A DNA stretch of 64,000 bases from JASSUD01 sp031963405. Its GTDB lineage: Bacteria > Pseudomonadota > Gammaproteobacteria > Burkholderiales > Burkholderiaceae. The notes beneath the pieces are model-generated. The model did no database searches, had not been told where the DNA came from, and saw only the letters and a program-made list of their open reading frames with translations. A program made the translations under genes and the position numbers. The stretch lies in assembly GCA_031963405.1 (NCBI GenBank), contig JASSUJ010000001.1, forward strand, positions 682,001 to 746,000, read 5' to 3'. Numbering within the stretch: the first letter of the stretch is position 1; the number at the start of each line of letters is the position of its first letter. Shown here one piece after another: positions 42,648 through 53,200 of the stretch.

Positions 42648-44159
42648 CTATGCCTTAACGACTGGCATCTCAGATACAGGCATTTGTGGAAGATTACGTA
42701 ACTTACTGTGACGGATACCATAGCCAAAATAAATCACAATGCCCAATGCCATCCAAGCAAAAAGACGTATCCATGTATTAATGGGTAAACCAAGCATTAA
42801 AAATAAGGCAAAAATGGCACCAGTAGGAGCCACGATATATACCGCTGGCGTCTTGAAAGAACGCTCAAGCTTAGGCTGTTTAATACGCAGCACAACCACA
42901 CCAACACAAACAATCACAAACGCAGATAGCGTCCCGATACTCACCAGCTCACCCACCAAGCTAATCGGCAGCAAACCAGCGAGCACAGTAGCCACTGTGC
43001 CAGTGATAATAGTGGGTATATAAGGCGTATGAAAACGAGGATGAAGTTTGGCGATAGCTGATGGCAGTAGACCATCTTGAGCCATTTTGTAGAAAATCCG
43101 CGGCTGACTCATCAACATCACTAACACAACTGAAGTCAAACCAAAAATAGCGCCTAGCTTAATAAACGGCGCCAACCAAGGCATACCCATTGCATCAATA
43201 CCCACAGCAATCGGATCCGGTACATTAAGTTGATCATAAGGCACAACGCCCGTGAGCACATACGCCACCAACATATACAACAGCGCGCAAACAAATATTG
43301 AACTCAATAAGCCAATGGGTAAATTACGGCGCGGATTTTTAGTTTCTTGCACAACACAAGAAACAGAGTCAAAACCAATATAAGCAAAAAATACAACTGC
43401 AGCCCCACGTAATACGCCGCTCCAACCAAATATTCCTGATTCACCTGCATTGGGTGGGACAAATGCGCCTTGCGGATTCGCTGCAGTTACCCAGTTAGCG
43501 GTATCCACATAACCAATACCCACTACGATGAAGATCAAGACGATCGCTAATTTGACCACCACCATAATCGTGTTAAACCGCGCTGATTCGCGGATACCAA
43601 ACACCAGCAAACTTGTCATCGCAGCAACGATAAACATCGCCGGTAAGTTTAGCCATGCTCCGGTATAACTCCACCCAGTACTAAAATCGTATGCTAAGGG
43701 CGCGCCTGCAAACATGGGGGGTAGATAAATTCCAAACGAATTTAGAAGGCTCCCAACATAACCTGACCAGCCGATTGCAACAGCTGTCGCGCATAAGCAA
43801 TACTCCAGCATCAAATCCCAACCAATCAGCCAAGCAATAAATTCCCCTACCGTAGCGTAGGCATAAATGTAGGCACTACCTGCGACGGGTAAAGCAGAGG
43901 CTAGCTCCGCATAACATAAACCGGCAAAAACACAGGCCGTGGCTCCTAAGGCAAAAGACAAAGCGACGGCGGGTCCAGCATTAGCTGCTGCTGCATGGCC
44001 AGTGATCACAAAAAGTCCTGCGCCGATAATACAGCCAATGCCAAGCATGGCTAAATCAAAACCTGACAATACTCTCTTGATATGCGAGGCTGCGGTGCCG
44101 CCTTCCAACGCTTCTTTTTGCAAAGCCGCAACGGACTTTTTACTCCATAGAGTGGTCAT
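42648..44159 (-). CDS. APC-family cationic amino-acid permease
   Basis: 503 residues, about 12-13 membrane segments. The first TM holds the unwound substrate-site motif GIGCIIGAGLFVITG. Others are CYAELASALPVAGSAYIYAY, FFAYIGFDSVSCVVQETKNP and LVMLMSQPRIFYKMAQDGLLP, which place it with the YfnA/CAT-type branch. It imports amino acids (exact substrate unknown) in symport with protons, fitting an organism that takes nutrients from its host. AGGAG lies before the ATG. Monocistronic, with a terminator at 42575-42612. Confidence 0.92.
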   Translation of the reverse strand: MTTLWSKKSVAALQKEALEGGTAASHIKRVLSGFDLAMLGIGCIIGAGLFVITGHAAAANAGPAVALSFALGATACVFAGLCYAELASALPVAGSAYIYAYATVGEFIAWLIGWDLMLEYCLCATAVAIGWSGYVGSLLNSFGIYLPPMFAGAPLAYDFSTGWSYTGAWLNLPAMFIVAAMTSLLVFGIRESARFNTIMVVVKLAIVLIFIVVGIGYVDTANWVTAANPQGAFVPPNAGESGIFGWSGVLRGAAVVFFAYIGFDSVSCVVQETKNPRRNLPIGLLSSIFVCALLYMLVAYVLTGVVPYDQLNVPDPIAVGIDAMGMPWLAPFIKLGAIFGLTSVVLVMLMSQPRIFYKMAQDGLLPSAIAKLHPRFHTPYIPTIITGTVATVLAGLLPISLVGELVSIGTLSAFVIVCVGVVVLRIKQPKLERSFKTPAVYIVAPTGAIFALFLMLGLPINTWIRLFAWMALGIVIYFGYGIRHSKLRNLPQMPVSEMPVVKA

Positions 44160-45156
44160 ACAATAAAACTCCTGCCTTATAGGGCCTGTCTAAATATAGA
44201 ATTTGTTATTAAAAAATTATTTAAATAAATATAAAAAAGACGAATATTCAACTAAATTTAAAATGCTTTTATCAGATCTTTAACTTGCCCATCATGCGCA
44301 TAGACCAGAAAGAAACTAGATTACTTAGGTACGCTTAACGAGGCCAACCTCGAGAGCACCTTCGCCAGCAGACGACCAGTCAGCGCACTTTTTTCTTGCA
44401 TAGAAAAAGCGTTTTGCCTGACCCATTTGATGCAATGCTTATCAAAGATAAGGAAAATTAGACAGAGCGGATTTGCAAAAAGGCTAATTCTATCAGCACA
44501 TGATGAAATTCCTTTTCGTTTACATTCGCCTCCACCTCTTCGCGTATCGCCGCCTCAATCTGACTGAAGTCATTCACCTACTGCTAAGACGCGTCTCAAT
44601 AAGCGTTTGAATCGCCCCACAAAAAACTTGAGAGTACGGTGAGGCCATATAGTGGCCCAACAGCCTTATCTTATGGGATAACGGGAAGCGGTAAAGCCTG
44701 CTCAACGTGCGAGAAGGCAAACGTCTGAATTTATATTATTTAGTGAATTAAATTTTTTCACGGCTTCACATTTTTAAGTTTGGATGCCAGAAATTGAATA
44801 TCCAGGGATTATCCCGATAATTGCGTTGACTATAAAACGTAGATTTTTGAGGCTTTTGTTCGTAGACAATTGGCTCTTCAATTCAATAGCGTGCTGAATT
44901 TGCTTGGCATGAAAGCGTGATGCAAGCCAGCTTACCCGCCATGCCGAATATAGACTTCACTCAAAAATAAGAAATAGCATGCAAAACATTCCAGTACATT
45001 ATGCGCAGAAGGCAATCCCCCCGTTTTCTAACAGCCAGATTGCATTCGATTTAGCGCAGGCGCGCGAACATAAGAAAATGCGTTCAGTTCCAGCACCTAT
45101 TGGTACTAGATAACAGAGATGCAAATTTTACGTATAGTTGATTTTGTATAGAGGAG
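44160..45156. other. Long spacer with possible coding remnants
   Basis: No intact gene. On the minus strand a coding-like frame of ~39 codons (44458-44577) reads VNDFSQIEAAIREEV, then VNEKEFHHVLIELAFL. Another (44322-44400) reads MQEKSALTGRLLAKVLSRL. On the plus strand near 44670 a short frame contains SYGITGSGKA, which resembles a P-loop. All are too short to name. The region looks like decayed DNA beside the island boundary. Confidence 0.35.
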
Positions 45157-45308
45157 CGGTCAGGCTAACAGATTTGAAGCACCCTGCCTGAATGGCGAAA
45201 GTACTTTCACTATAAGAACCAGGGGATTTTGCTTGATATTGTCTGGAACCATTGTGGTTCCTGGAGGCGAGAGTCGGAATCGAACCAACGTACACGGCTT
45301 TGCAGGCC
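45157..45308 (-). repeat. Direct repeat of the tRNA-Cys 3' end (distal att-like site)
   Basis: 45263-45308 is identical over 46 nt to 53968-54013, that is, the tRNA-Cys gene from the anticodon stem through the T arm into the CCA. It lies in the same orientation. Similarity continues more weakly into the sequence downstream of the tRNA (45157-45262 against about 53866-53967; shared blocks GATTTGAAGCA, ATGGCGAAAGT, TCTGGAACC, GGTTC). The 5' half of the tRNA is missing, so this is not a functional tRNA gene. It fits the far end of an element integrated at tRNA-Cys. Confidence 0.85.
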
Positions 45309-45699
45309 CCAGTATCTTCTTTATTTCTCAAGGGCTTCAGCTATTTTACTTTCGCCATTTAGCCATATTAGGCTTGGGTATTAATCATGATAGCGAAAGT
45401 AATTTAACCTCTATTCCGAAGAAACTTTACAGAAAATTTTACACAGTACAACTAAAAAAAATCTCCTTGATTAACACGCAATTTTCCATAGGGAAAAAAT
45501 TTAACTCGCCTTCTTTATCGATTAAATAGTCTGTCTATTTTATATAACGGCGGGCAATATTATTGCTGTTACTGGCGATATTCTATTTGCTCGTCAAGGC
45601 TGACAGAATAGCTAGGCGTCCACTAAACAATGCAGCATACAAATGCGGTTATAGACGCATCTTCTTTCAATATTTGAATGCCGATTTTTTCCATACAAG
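45309..45699. other. Non-coding stretch inside the island's left end
   Basis: No credible ORF and no integrase. TACTTTCGCCATT (45347-45359) is the exact inverse of 45191-45203, outside the tRNA fragment. Confidence 0.4.
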
Positions 45700-45736
45700 A
45701 TTAAAAAAATGGCTATAGCCGTTACCGCTATAGCCA
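45700..45736 (-). terminator. Rho-independent terminator of the NACHT gene
   Basis: On the minus strand TGGCTATAGC, a 7-nt loop and GCTATAGCCA are followed by eight T. It lies just downstream of 45778, the apparent ancestral end of the NACHT gene, and ~280 nt after its present stop. Confidence 0.8.
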
Positions 45737-45777
45737 CGTTTTCCTTATTCTTCCATCAATTCAAACAAGTCGTCTCT

Positions 45778-46018
45778 TTAAGATGATTCATCTTCTGATG
45801 CTGTCTTTTTGTCAATAATTTCTAATGCTAGAGCTGCCATTTCTTCTCTAAATCCAGAATCTTGAGCACCCTCTAACGGGCTACCCGGATTTTCTCAGCA
45901 TGACGCTCATCCCTACCTAATGCCTTGGCTAGCGCTTCTATGACTAAAGGTTCTGGTTTTTTCTCTAACCGCCACAGGAAGATGACTTGGATGGCATTAA
46001 AACCCCAGATTAACGCTT
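45778..46018 (-). pseudogene. Frameshifted 3' continuation of the NACHT gene
   Basis: Beyond the stop at 46019 the protein repeat continues in another minus-strand frame: KVIEALIWGFNAIQVIFLWRLEKK, then PLVIEALAKALGRDERHAEKI up to a TAG. Coding-like sequence resumes in a further frame (EEMAALALEIIDKKTASEDESS) to a TAA at 45778-45780, directly before the terminator. The gene thus once ran ~80 codons further. The first shift falls in GAGGAGGAGAGCAGAAGG, where a few bases appear lost from a GAGAAGGAG-like repeat. A sequencing error in a repeat is possible. Confidence 0.65.
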
Positions 46019-49000
46019 CTATGACCTTCTGCTCTCCTCCTCGAATCGCTTAAGGAGCGCAACTTGGATAGCATCAACATCATCTGCCTGCGCTAATCCC
46101 AGGGTTAATGCTTTTATAACCTCCGGCTCTTTCTCCTCCTCCAATCGCTTGAGGAGTGCGGCTTGGATGACATCAACATCGACTGCATGCAGAGCTAATG
46201 CCGCGGCTAACACTGCTATGACCTTCGGCTCTTTCTCCTTCTCGACTCGCTTGAGGAGCGCAACTTGGATAGCATCAACATCACCCGCATGCTGACCTAA
46301 TCCCACCGCTAATGCTCCTATGACCTCCAGCTCTTTCTCCTCCCCGAATCGCTTGAGAAGGGCAATTCGGATAGCATCAACATCGTCTGCATACCGAGCT
46401 AATCCAGCGGCTAACGTTCCTATGACCCTCGGCTGCTCTTTCTCCTCCTCCAATCGCTTGCGGAGTGCGGCTTGGATGACATCAACATCGCCCGCATGCA
46501 GACCTAATACCAGGGCTAATATTACTATGGCATCAAGCTCTTTCTCCTCCTCGAATCGTTTGAGGAGTGCAGCTTGGATAGTATCAACACTAACTGCATA
46601 ATTCCCTAATCCCCACTCTAATATAATTTTGATATCACAATCGGTATCGCGCAGCACTCTCTCAAATAGGGCTGCCGCCTTATTCGTCAAAGTTTGACGA
46701 TGTCCTAGTATTTGATAGATGACCTCTCGATATTCACGATGCTGCTCGATCAACTCAAGTAATAAGTGTTCAGGGAAAGTAGGCTCTTGTCCTAATCGAA
46801 TAGGTTCGCCGTCTTCCCTTCTCGATTTCACTGCTAACTCGAGTGCTTTCGCCAACTCATCTTCTAAACGTGCAATGGTTGACTGAGAGAGTCGAGCACG
46901 TGCCTCATGCAGACTGAGCATGATCAGATCAATATGCGTGTCTTTCTCTAAATTTCTGGGCACTTTTTCTAATAGATGAAAGAACCCCTCAAGCGTGTTT
47001 CCCTCCAATAGCCCAGCGACCATCCCCCACACAATTTGATAACGCGAGTTATAGATGTACTGAGCTACAAAATCCTGGAGCTCTTTTAGCGCTAACGCCA
47101 GTCCTTTTCCAATGACTTCAGTTGGCGACTGATAGGTTCCCTCTGCCGTCAAATAAGCTTCAAAATGTTTAGCTAAAAATTTGGCTACGAAGAATTCTTG
47201 AAAGGTTAAGTGTAAAAAGTGATAGGCGCGTTCATCTTCATCAAGGCTTGCATCCGCCGTATGCAAGAAAGACGTCTTTTCTAAATCCTCATAGACGGAA
47301 ATAGGGAGGGATGGCTCCTGTCTTTGTGCTCGCACTTGATTAAGCACTCTTCTGATTTCGCTTAAATCATAAAAATCAAATTCAATCTTATTCTGCTCAA
47401 GCCCTTTAAAACTTAAGTAACTCAAGTAAGCGATTTCATGATCCATGATCTGCTCAATCTCTTCAGATCCTGCATTTTTTAAACTACGAACAGACCAAGA
47501 CTCCCCATTATTTTTTTTATCTAAGCGTTCAGCATCTTTACGCAACAGCTTGTCTACCATCTCTTGATACAGCGTGGCCGCTGTTAAGGTTATTACCTGG
47601 GCTTCTGGCGTTTTAGCCTTTTGTTTTTTTAACTTCGCCTCTATTTCTTTCCAGCTGTAGCACAACACGTCAAGTTGAATAGGAATATTCGCGAGCTCTT
47701 GCATCACAGGCGTACACTCAATCAGCGCTTGAATTTTAGGTGCGAATTCAGGTTCGACTTTTTCCAAATAAGCCTGAATATTTTCTTGCCTAAATCCAAT
47801 CGTTTCGAGTTCAAGGTCAAATGCTTCTAACTTAGTGGGATCCACGCCCGTGGGTCGTGAAGTCACTACCACTTGAGGTTGGGCGAGTAAATAGTTAAGG
47901 AAACTCCCTAACTTCGTCTCTTGAGCCAACTCAGCGGCAACCTCATCTAGACCATCAAGAACGAACAGGATTTTTTGGGTATGGTCGCTCAGTTGCCTTG
48001 CCAGAGGTTCTTTATCCGTGCGCTGCAAGAAATATTTTTCTTTTAACAGTTCCTCTAAGTGATAGGCCCCATAGGTTTTAAGTTGTCGCAGCGGCACCCA
48101 TAACACGGCATCAAAACGATCCTGCCAAAGGCCCTGCTGGTAAGCATGGACCACTTTCTTACACAGTGTGGTTTTACCAATGCCCGCTCGACCTTGGATC
48201 AATATCCGCTTCGGCGCACCTTCTTGGCCATTTCGCAACTTGCGTTGATCGAATAAATTTTCTAATGGAATTGGCGTCTGCAGATTAGCCTGCTTCACTT
48301 CTTCATAGCTGGAAGGTCGATAAAATGTAGACGCTTGCGCTTTGAGTTTGGCTTTATCGGCTTCTTGCTGCTCCTTACCCTCGACAATGGCGAGGTTGAT
48401 ATAACAATCGGCAAGATCAAGCGCTTTACCCGAGATGCGTTGAATCTTCAACGCAGGTTGGTAATGCTGAGCAAGCGCTTCGTTTACCTGAGGTAGCCAA
48501 TTGTTCCTCGGTGGCTTAGGAAGCAGGCGGCCTGTTAGCTCGCTTATGCTTATCTGTAGCTGCGTGTGGCTATGCGCTATCTGAACAGAGAGTTGTTCAA
48601 CACCACTGCTGACTACCTCTGTCAGGGTCGTGCGCGTGTTAGCGATATCGGCGGGCATCAACGCCATATGCTGGCGCACCTTGGCTTTATCACGTACTTG
48701 CTTCAATAAAACCTGAGATATATTTTCTTGCCAAACCTGATCGTTCCAAATAGAAGGGAAATAGCCCGTTGCTTCTATTTGTTCAAGATCGAGCGACCAT
48801 GTCCTGGCAATACGATTCAAGCAGATTGCTGCATAGTCTTGTGCACCCTTATGCGGCTCCCAGGGCGTCTTACTTTCTTTAAAACTTTTCAATAAACGCA
48901 AGGCATCATCTCGCGTCGGCTGATGTGCGCTATACGCTAGCCGCTCTAAACGGTCACATAGTCCCCATACAAACTCTTCATGGGCTAGCTGCTTAATCCA

Positions 49001-50044
49001 GGATTCAGATGTTTGATTTTCTGTTGGGAAAAGCTCTCCTATTTTTTTAACTTGGTTTGTCTCAATCAACAGATCAAGCAGACGCAGTTCCCCATACCAG
49101 GCTTTATATTTTTTGTGGGTGATCTCTTTAGAAGAATCGACAAAGCATTGATAGGCTTCCCATAAGTTATTTAAGTCTAGGCTACCCACTATGCCACCAG
49201 AGATAACGCCAGCAGCCGCTTTTAAACCAAAGGTTGACAGATAAGCCAAACCGCCTATCGCAGGAGGTAAACGCGTTTTGAAAGCATCAAGAAATGCAGC
49301 GTTGTCAGGGATACGAATTAACGCCTGTTTGATGTATTGCACGCGCCAACTCAAAACAGACTGTTTCTCACCTTTAATCAGATTAAGGGCATTGTGTAAT
49401 CGCCTCACCGCCTCTTGTTTAAGGACTTGCACATTGAAATACACCATCTGATCTAAGAGCAGTGACAAAGTTTGCAGCACCGCCTCAACTTGCTGATGGT
49501 TTTTATCAATGTGAATGTTTTGTAAAAGGTCGACTAATGTCTCGAACACTTGAACAGAATCACCAACAAGGTGAAGATCATCTTGCTCACATTTGGCACG
49601 ACGCTCTAACACGACAGACAATCCGCTCAGTAAAAAGGGATTGGGAAGAAGATTATCTTGCGGCAACACTTCCTTTAACAACACCCGAATAAGAGCGCGA
49701 TACACATTGATATCACTGAGGGCTGTGAGAGACACTAATTCTTGGATATCACTCAGGCCTTTAATTTTTATTTCGCTAAATGCATGAATCACCTGATCAG
49801 CCTCTTCTTTTAAGACAAAAGAAGAGGTAGTCGTAGTCTGGCTGCGCGGTGTAGAAAGGTGAAAAAAAGAGGTGCTGTAATTCGTAAACTGTTGAAGGTG
49901 TGCTTCAAACGCGGGATTATTGATTGGATCAGAGAATAGCGTTTGAGAAGCGAATAAGGCTGCTTTTTTAAGCCGCCCCTTGGTCTCTTTTTCTTTGCCT
50001 TGACGATGTAAAAAGTTTTCGTCCTCATCCAAGATTTTGTGCAT
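46019..50044 (-). CDS. NACHT-domain NTPase with C-terminal HEAT-like repeats
   Basis: 1341 residues. Residues 1-~600 are helical with no domain I recognise. NACHT core: Walker A GRAGIGKTTL at ~618, Walker B KILFVLDGLDEVA at ~691, sensor VVVTSRP at ~725, followed by the usual helical NACHT-associated region (YHFLHLTFQEFFVAKFLAKHF). From ~1145 to the end there are six repeats of ~33 residues based on DVDAIQVALLKRFEEEKE, then VIGALAxGLxxHAG, nearly identical even at DNA level. STAND NTPases of this plan sense a ligand with the C-terminal repeats and signal through the N-terminus; bacterial examples defend against phage, and symbionts also carry them. No known effector domain (nuclease, TIR, protease) is visible at the N-terminus. 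It is truncated by a 3' frameshift and divergent from the 1149-residue gene. Confidence 0.85.
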   Translation of the reverse strand: MHKILDEDENFLHRQGKEKETKGRLKKAALFASQTLFSDPINNPAFEAHLQQFTNYSTSFFHLSTPRSQTTTTSSFVLKEEADQVIHAFSEIKIKGLSDIQELVSLTALSDINVYRALIRVLLKEVLPQDNLLPNPFLLSGLSVVLERRAKCEQDDLHLVGDSVQVFETLVDLLQNIHIDKNHQQVEAVLQTLSLLLDQMVYFNVQVLKQEAVRRLHNALNLIKGEKQSVLSWRVQYIKQALIRIPDNAAFLDAFKTRLPPAIGGLAYLSTFGLKAAAGVISGGIVGSLDLNNLWEAYQCFVDSSKEITHKKYKAWYGELRLLDLLIETNQVKKIGELFPTENQTSESWIKQLAHEEFVWGLCDRLERLAYSAHQPTRDDALRLLKSFKESKTPWEPHKGAQDYAAICLNRIARTWSLDLEQIEATGYFPSIWNDQVWQENISQVLLKQVRDKAKVRQHMALMPADIANTRTTLTEVVSSGVEQLSVQIAHSHTQLQISISELTGRLLPKPPRNNWLPQVNEALAQHYQPALKIQRISGKALDLADCYINLAIVEGKEQQEADKAKLKAQASTFYRPSSYEEVKQANLQTPIPLENLFDQRKLRNGQEGAPKRILIQGRAGIGKTTLCKKVVHAYQQGLWQDRFDAVLWVPLRQLKTYGAYHLEELLKEKYFLQRTDKEPLARQLSDHTQKILFVLDGLDEVAAELAQETKLGSFLNYLLAQPQVVVTSRPTGVDPTKLEAFDLELETIGFRQENIQAYLEKVEPEFAPKIQALIECTPVMQELANIPIQLDVLCYSWKEIEAKLKKQKAKTPEAQVITLTAATLYQEMVDKLLRKDAERLDKKNNGESWSVRSLKNAGSEEIEQIMDHEIAYLSYLSFKGLEQNKIEFDFYDLSEIRRVLNQVRAQRQEPSLPISVYEDLEKTSFLHTADASLDEDERAYHFLHLTFQEFFVAKFLAKHFEAYLTAEGTYQSPTEVIGKGLALALKELQDFVAQYIYNSRYQIVWGMVAGLLEGNTLEGFFHLLEKVPRNLEKDTHIDLIMLSLHEARARLSQSTIARLEDELAKALELAVKSRREDGEPIRLGQEPTFPEHLLLELIEQHREYREVIYQILGHRQTLTNKAAALFERVLRDTDCDIKIILEWGLGNYAVSVDTIQAALLKRFEEEKELDAIVILALVLGLHAGDVDVIQAALRKRLEEEKEQPRVIGTLAAGLARYADDVDAIRIALLKRFGEEKELEVIGALAVGLGQHAGDVDAIQVALLKRVEKEKEPKVIAVLAAALALHAVDVDVIQAALLKRLEEEKEPEVIKALTLGLAQADDVDAIQVALLKRFEEESRRS

Positions 50045-50203
50045 CAGCTAAGAGATATCCTTGTACTAGGGTTTGAACGCATTAGATCACTTAATATATT
50101 GCTCATTTTTGGTAATGACATACTGCTTATTTTACGGTAAAGGCACAACTCTCCCCCTCGAATAGCATCGATAGGTTAACGTCTATCCATATTGGAGAAA
50201 GCA
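50045..50203. promoter_or_regulatory. Divergent promoter region of the island pair
   Basis: ~160 bp between the NACHT start (50044, minus) and the large helical gene (ATG 50204, plus). AT-rich segments such as TTAATATATTGCTCATTTT could hold promoters. The motif CATACTGCTTATTTT near 50127 half-repeats ATATTGCTCATTTTTGG. No firm boxes assigned. Confidence 0.45.
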
Positions 50204-53200
50204 ATGAGGATTGAAAAACAAGACGAAGCCGACTTATCCGATGAGCAACGTGAAATCATAAAAACCTTGCGTCATTTATTAGGTCAGACGTTTGCTGATC
50301 GATACGTCGACTTCTGCCTTCTAGTAAGTGGTAATTTGCCACTACGTGTCTCACGCCCTCTCGCTGCTCACGCATTACGTGAGTTTGAATCATCTCTTCG
50401 AAAAACACTGAAGATATACATCAAATACGGCAAACGCAGCAAAATTCGCCAGACCATATCTTCAGGAGAACAAAAGAATTTACAACGGGCTGCTCAGGCC
50501 TTAAGCAAGCTTGGATTCGATGAACTTGCCACTCAACGTGCAATAAAAGCACTCCCGGCTCCACGGCACCATAGAGCTGAAATCATAGAAATTATCGATT
50601 GGCTCGGCCTTACGCAGGATGGCGAGGTGGCTACTGCGTGGATCGCACTTGACAAGGGCGCGGGGAAAGCTCATCAGCGCTCATTTCACCATTCCTTATC
50701 TGTCGATGATGAATTCCGCCTTGCTTTTCACCAACCCTTCGAATTGGTAATTCGCGAGGTCACCCTTGCACTACAACGACGCTATAGCGCACTTGTAAGG
50801 CGAGTCGAAGAATTGATTGCTATGCCCGACAAAGCGCAGGCTGTCTCTCTTTTTGAAAAGGAAATTCCCGGTGCATTACCACTTCAATGGCACTTCTTTG
50901 AACGCCTGCAAACAGCAAACTGGCTACCTTACCTTTCTAGCAAGAAGCTGCTGAGGCCACCGAGTACTCATACCGCTGAGCAATATTTTTATAATGCGTG
51001 GCCTGCTGGAAACTATCTACAACGCATGGCGGCATCTTCTGATTTTAAAACCCGACAATACGTTGCTGACGTATTACGTAATGCTAAGGATTTCACGCGT
51101 CCTGACACGCGTTTTATCGGAATCCAGATCCTAGCCGCATTACCGCCTAGCGAGGCAGCACCATTTGCTACAGTCGTTGCTAGCTGGCTCAACCTCAAAC
51201 GCGGTATGCCTACGATGTTTACAAATGCACCTAAAAAGTTGGTAATAAATTTAGCGCAAGGAGCACAGCCAGGTGCCGCTCTCATTGTTGCACGCGCGCT
51301 CCTCCAGATACTAAAAGATGAGGGGAAGCTCATCACGCTATACGAAGCGTGCCAAATGCGCGAGTATGAGCTGCCGAAGCTGGCAACCCTCCTCTCTCGT
51401 ACTTGTGGACTAGATGCATTCACCCTGTTTGTTGATCTGTTGAGAGAGGCTGCCATTGCTAGCGACAAAATGGTGGAAGAGCCATTCACGGCTCACAGTC
51501 ATTTCACTGGGCACCTAATTGCCAATGATGAATTCACGTTGCACACATATAGCACCATAATCGACGCAGTAAAAACCTGTGCAGAACAGCTCATCCAAGA
51601 GAGCTCCTCTTCGATGCGAAGCATCGTGACATCGTTGAGCAATGCATCGATCAATATATGCAAACGCATTGCTCTTCATGTTTTATCCAAAAATCCAGCT
51701 GCTGCCCCTGAGCTTGCACAGGAATGGCTAAGTGATGCGAGTTTGATCGAAGACCCTTTTTATAAAGAAGAGTACACGGCACTTGCACTTTCCTGGTATC
51801 CATCCCTATCTCTCGAAGTAAAAAATTTTATACTCGCCTCGGCTCGAACAATAGCGGGTCGCCACCGAGATAAATTGAAAGTGCTTTGGGAGAAAAAGGG
51901 GCAGCCTCTGAGTGAAGAGGAGGAACGTATATTTGGCGCTCTGGCAACTAAGGATTTACTTTGGGAATGGCGCACAGTGCTCCCCGAAGAGTTACAGGCA
52001 GAGCTCAACGAAACTGTTTGCAAATATAAAGCTTACGATGACTGGATGAATCCATCCTCACCTTTTCATCGTGAAGAGAGCCCTTTACAGGCTACCGATT
52101 TTTCAATACGTACCATTGCGGAAATAGTAGCCTTTTTTAAAACATGGCATCCAAGCGACGAACGGCCTACGGAAACCGTCTCCGAGTTGGCTTACCAGTG
52201 GCGAATCGCAGTGGAGCAAGATTCTGCGAGATATGCGGCAGTAGCAAATCAGTTCGCTGGTGTCTCCTCTATCTATATTGCCAAACTACTGGAAGGATTG
52301 AATACTTCAGCGAAGTGTGATCCCAATTTCGACTGGCTGAAAGTTCTCGAACTCATTCATGATGTGTTTTCTCATCTTCAGGGGTTAGTCAGCGAACCGA
52401 GTATAGTTACTCCAAATAGTTCAAGCTGGTTGCAAGCTTGTCAGAGCGCAAGTAAATTGTTGAAGTGGGGATTGTGGCGCGGAGCCGAAGGCATTGGGCT
52501 TGAACATGCTGTATCCGTCCAAAATCTTATCCTTAAGTTGCTCAAACAAGCATCTGGCTATCCGGAAATTTATAACTTTAACGATCATTTTGCACACGAT
52601 GCTTTTCGCGCAGCTCAATCTACATTACGCGGATCTACCATTGAGCTTTGCTTAACTTGGCTGTTCTGGCTAAGCAGAAGCCATCCTTCGACAAATACTG
52701 CAACCTCTCAAATCACACTAACAACACCACTGGATGTCTACCGGGCATTCGAAGCACAAATTGAAGATCGATCCCTCTCAGGGCGCATTCCACGTGCCAT
52801 TTTAGGACGCCATCTAGGATGGCTATTCCACTTTGGAGCTGACTGGACCCGAGCGCATCTCGGTCAAATTTTTCCGGCCACAGATGATGTATTGCGACAA
52901 GCCGCCTGGCTCGCATATCTCACTCATAACGCTCATCCAGTGAAAGAACTATACCCTGAGCTGCAGACATACTACGTTGATGAATTGGTATATCTGACCA
53001 CATATATGGACAACCATGAGAATAATAAGTACCGCCTCAAACATCTAGGAGTACATCTACTCACACTTTACTTGAGCAGCACATTACAAATATCAGATGA
53101 GCTATTCGCAAAGTACCTACACGTAGCCTCCATAGAGGCCAGACGATTTTTGATGCGACGCGTGGGGGAGTATTTACAGCTACCACCGGATCAATTTCCT

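Noticed and set aside
45262..45308. Second tRNA-Cys gene
   Set aside because: Only the 3' part is present; acceptor 5' strand, D arm and half of the anticodon stem are missing.
45191..45359. 13-bp inverted repeat TACTTTCGCCATT around the tRNA fragment
   Set aside because: Too short and isolated to call transposon ends; no transposase between or near.
45128..45529. Frames crossing the tRNA-Cys fragment on both strands
   Set aside because: They are produced by the tRNA-derived repeat and its flanks; similar false frames cross the intact tRNA at 53835-54071.
46019..46640. Regular DNA repeats resembling a CRISPR array
   Set aside because: The period (~100 nt) is in frame and encodes HEAT-like protein repeats inside the NACHT gene. 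No CRISPR array or cas gene was seen anywhere in the window.
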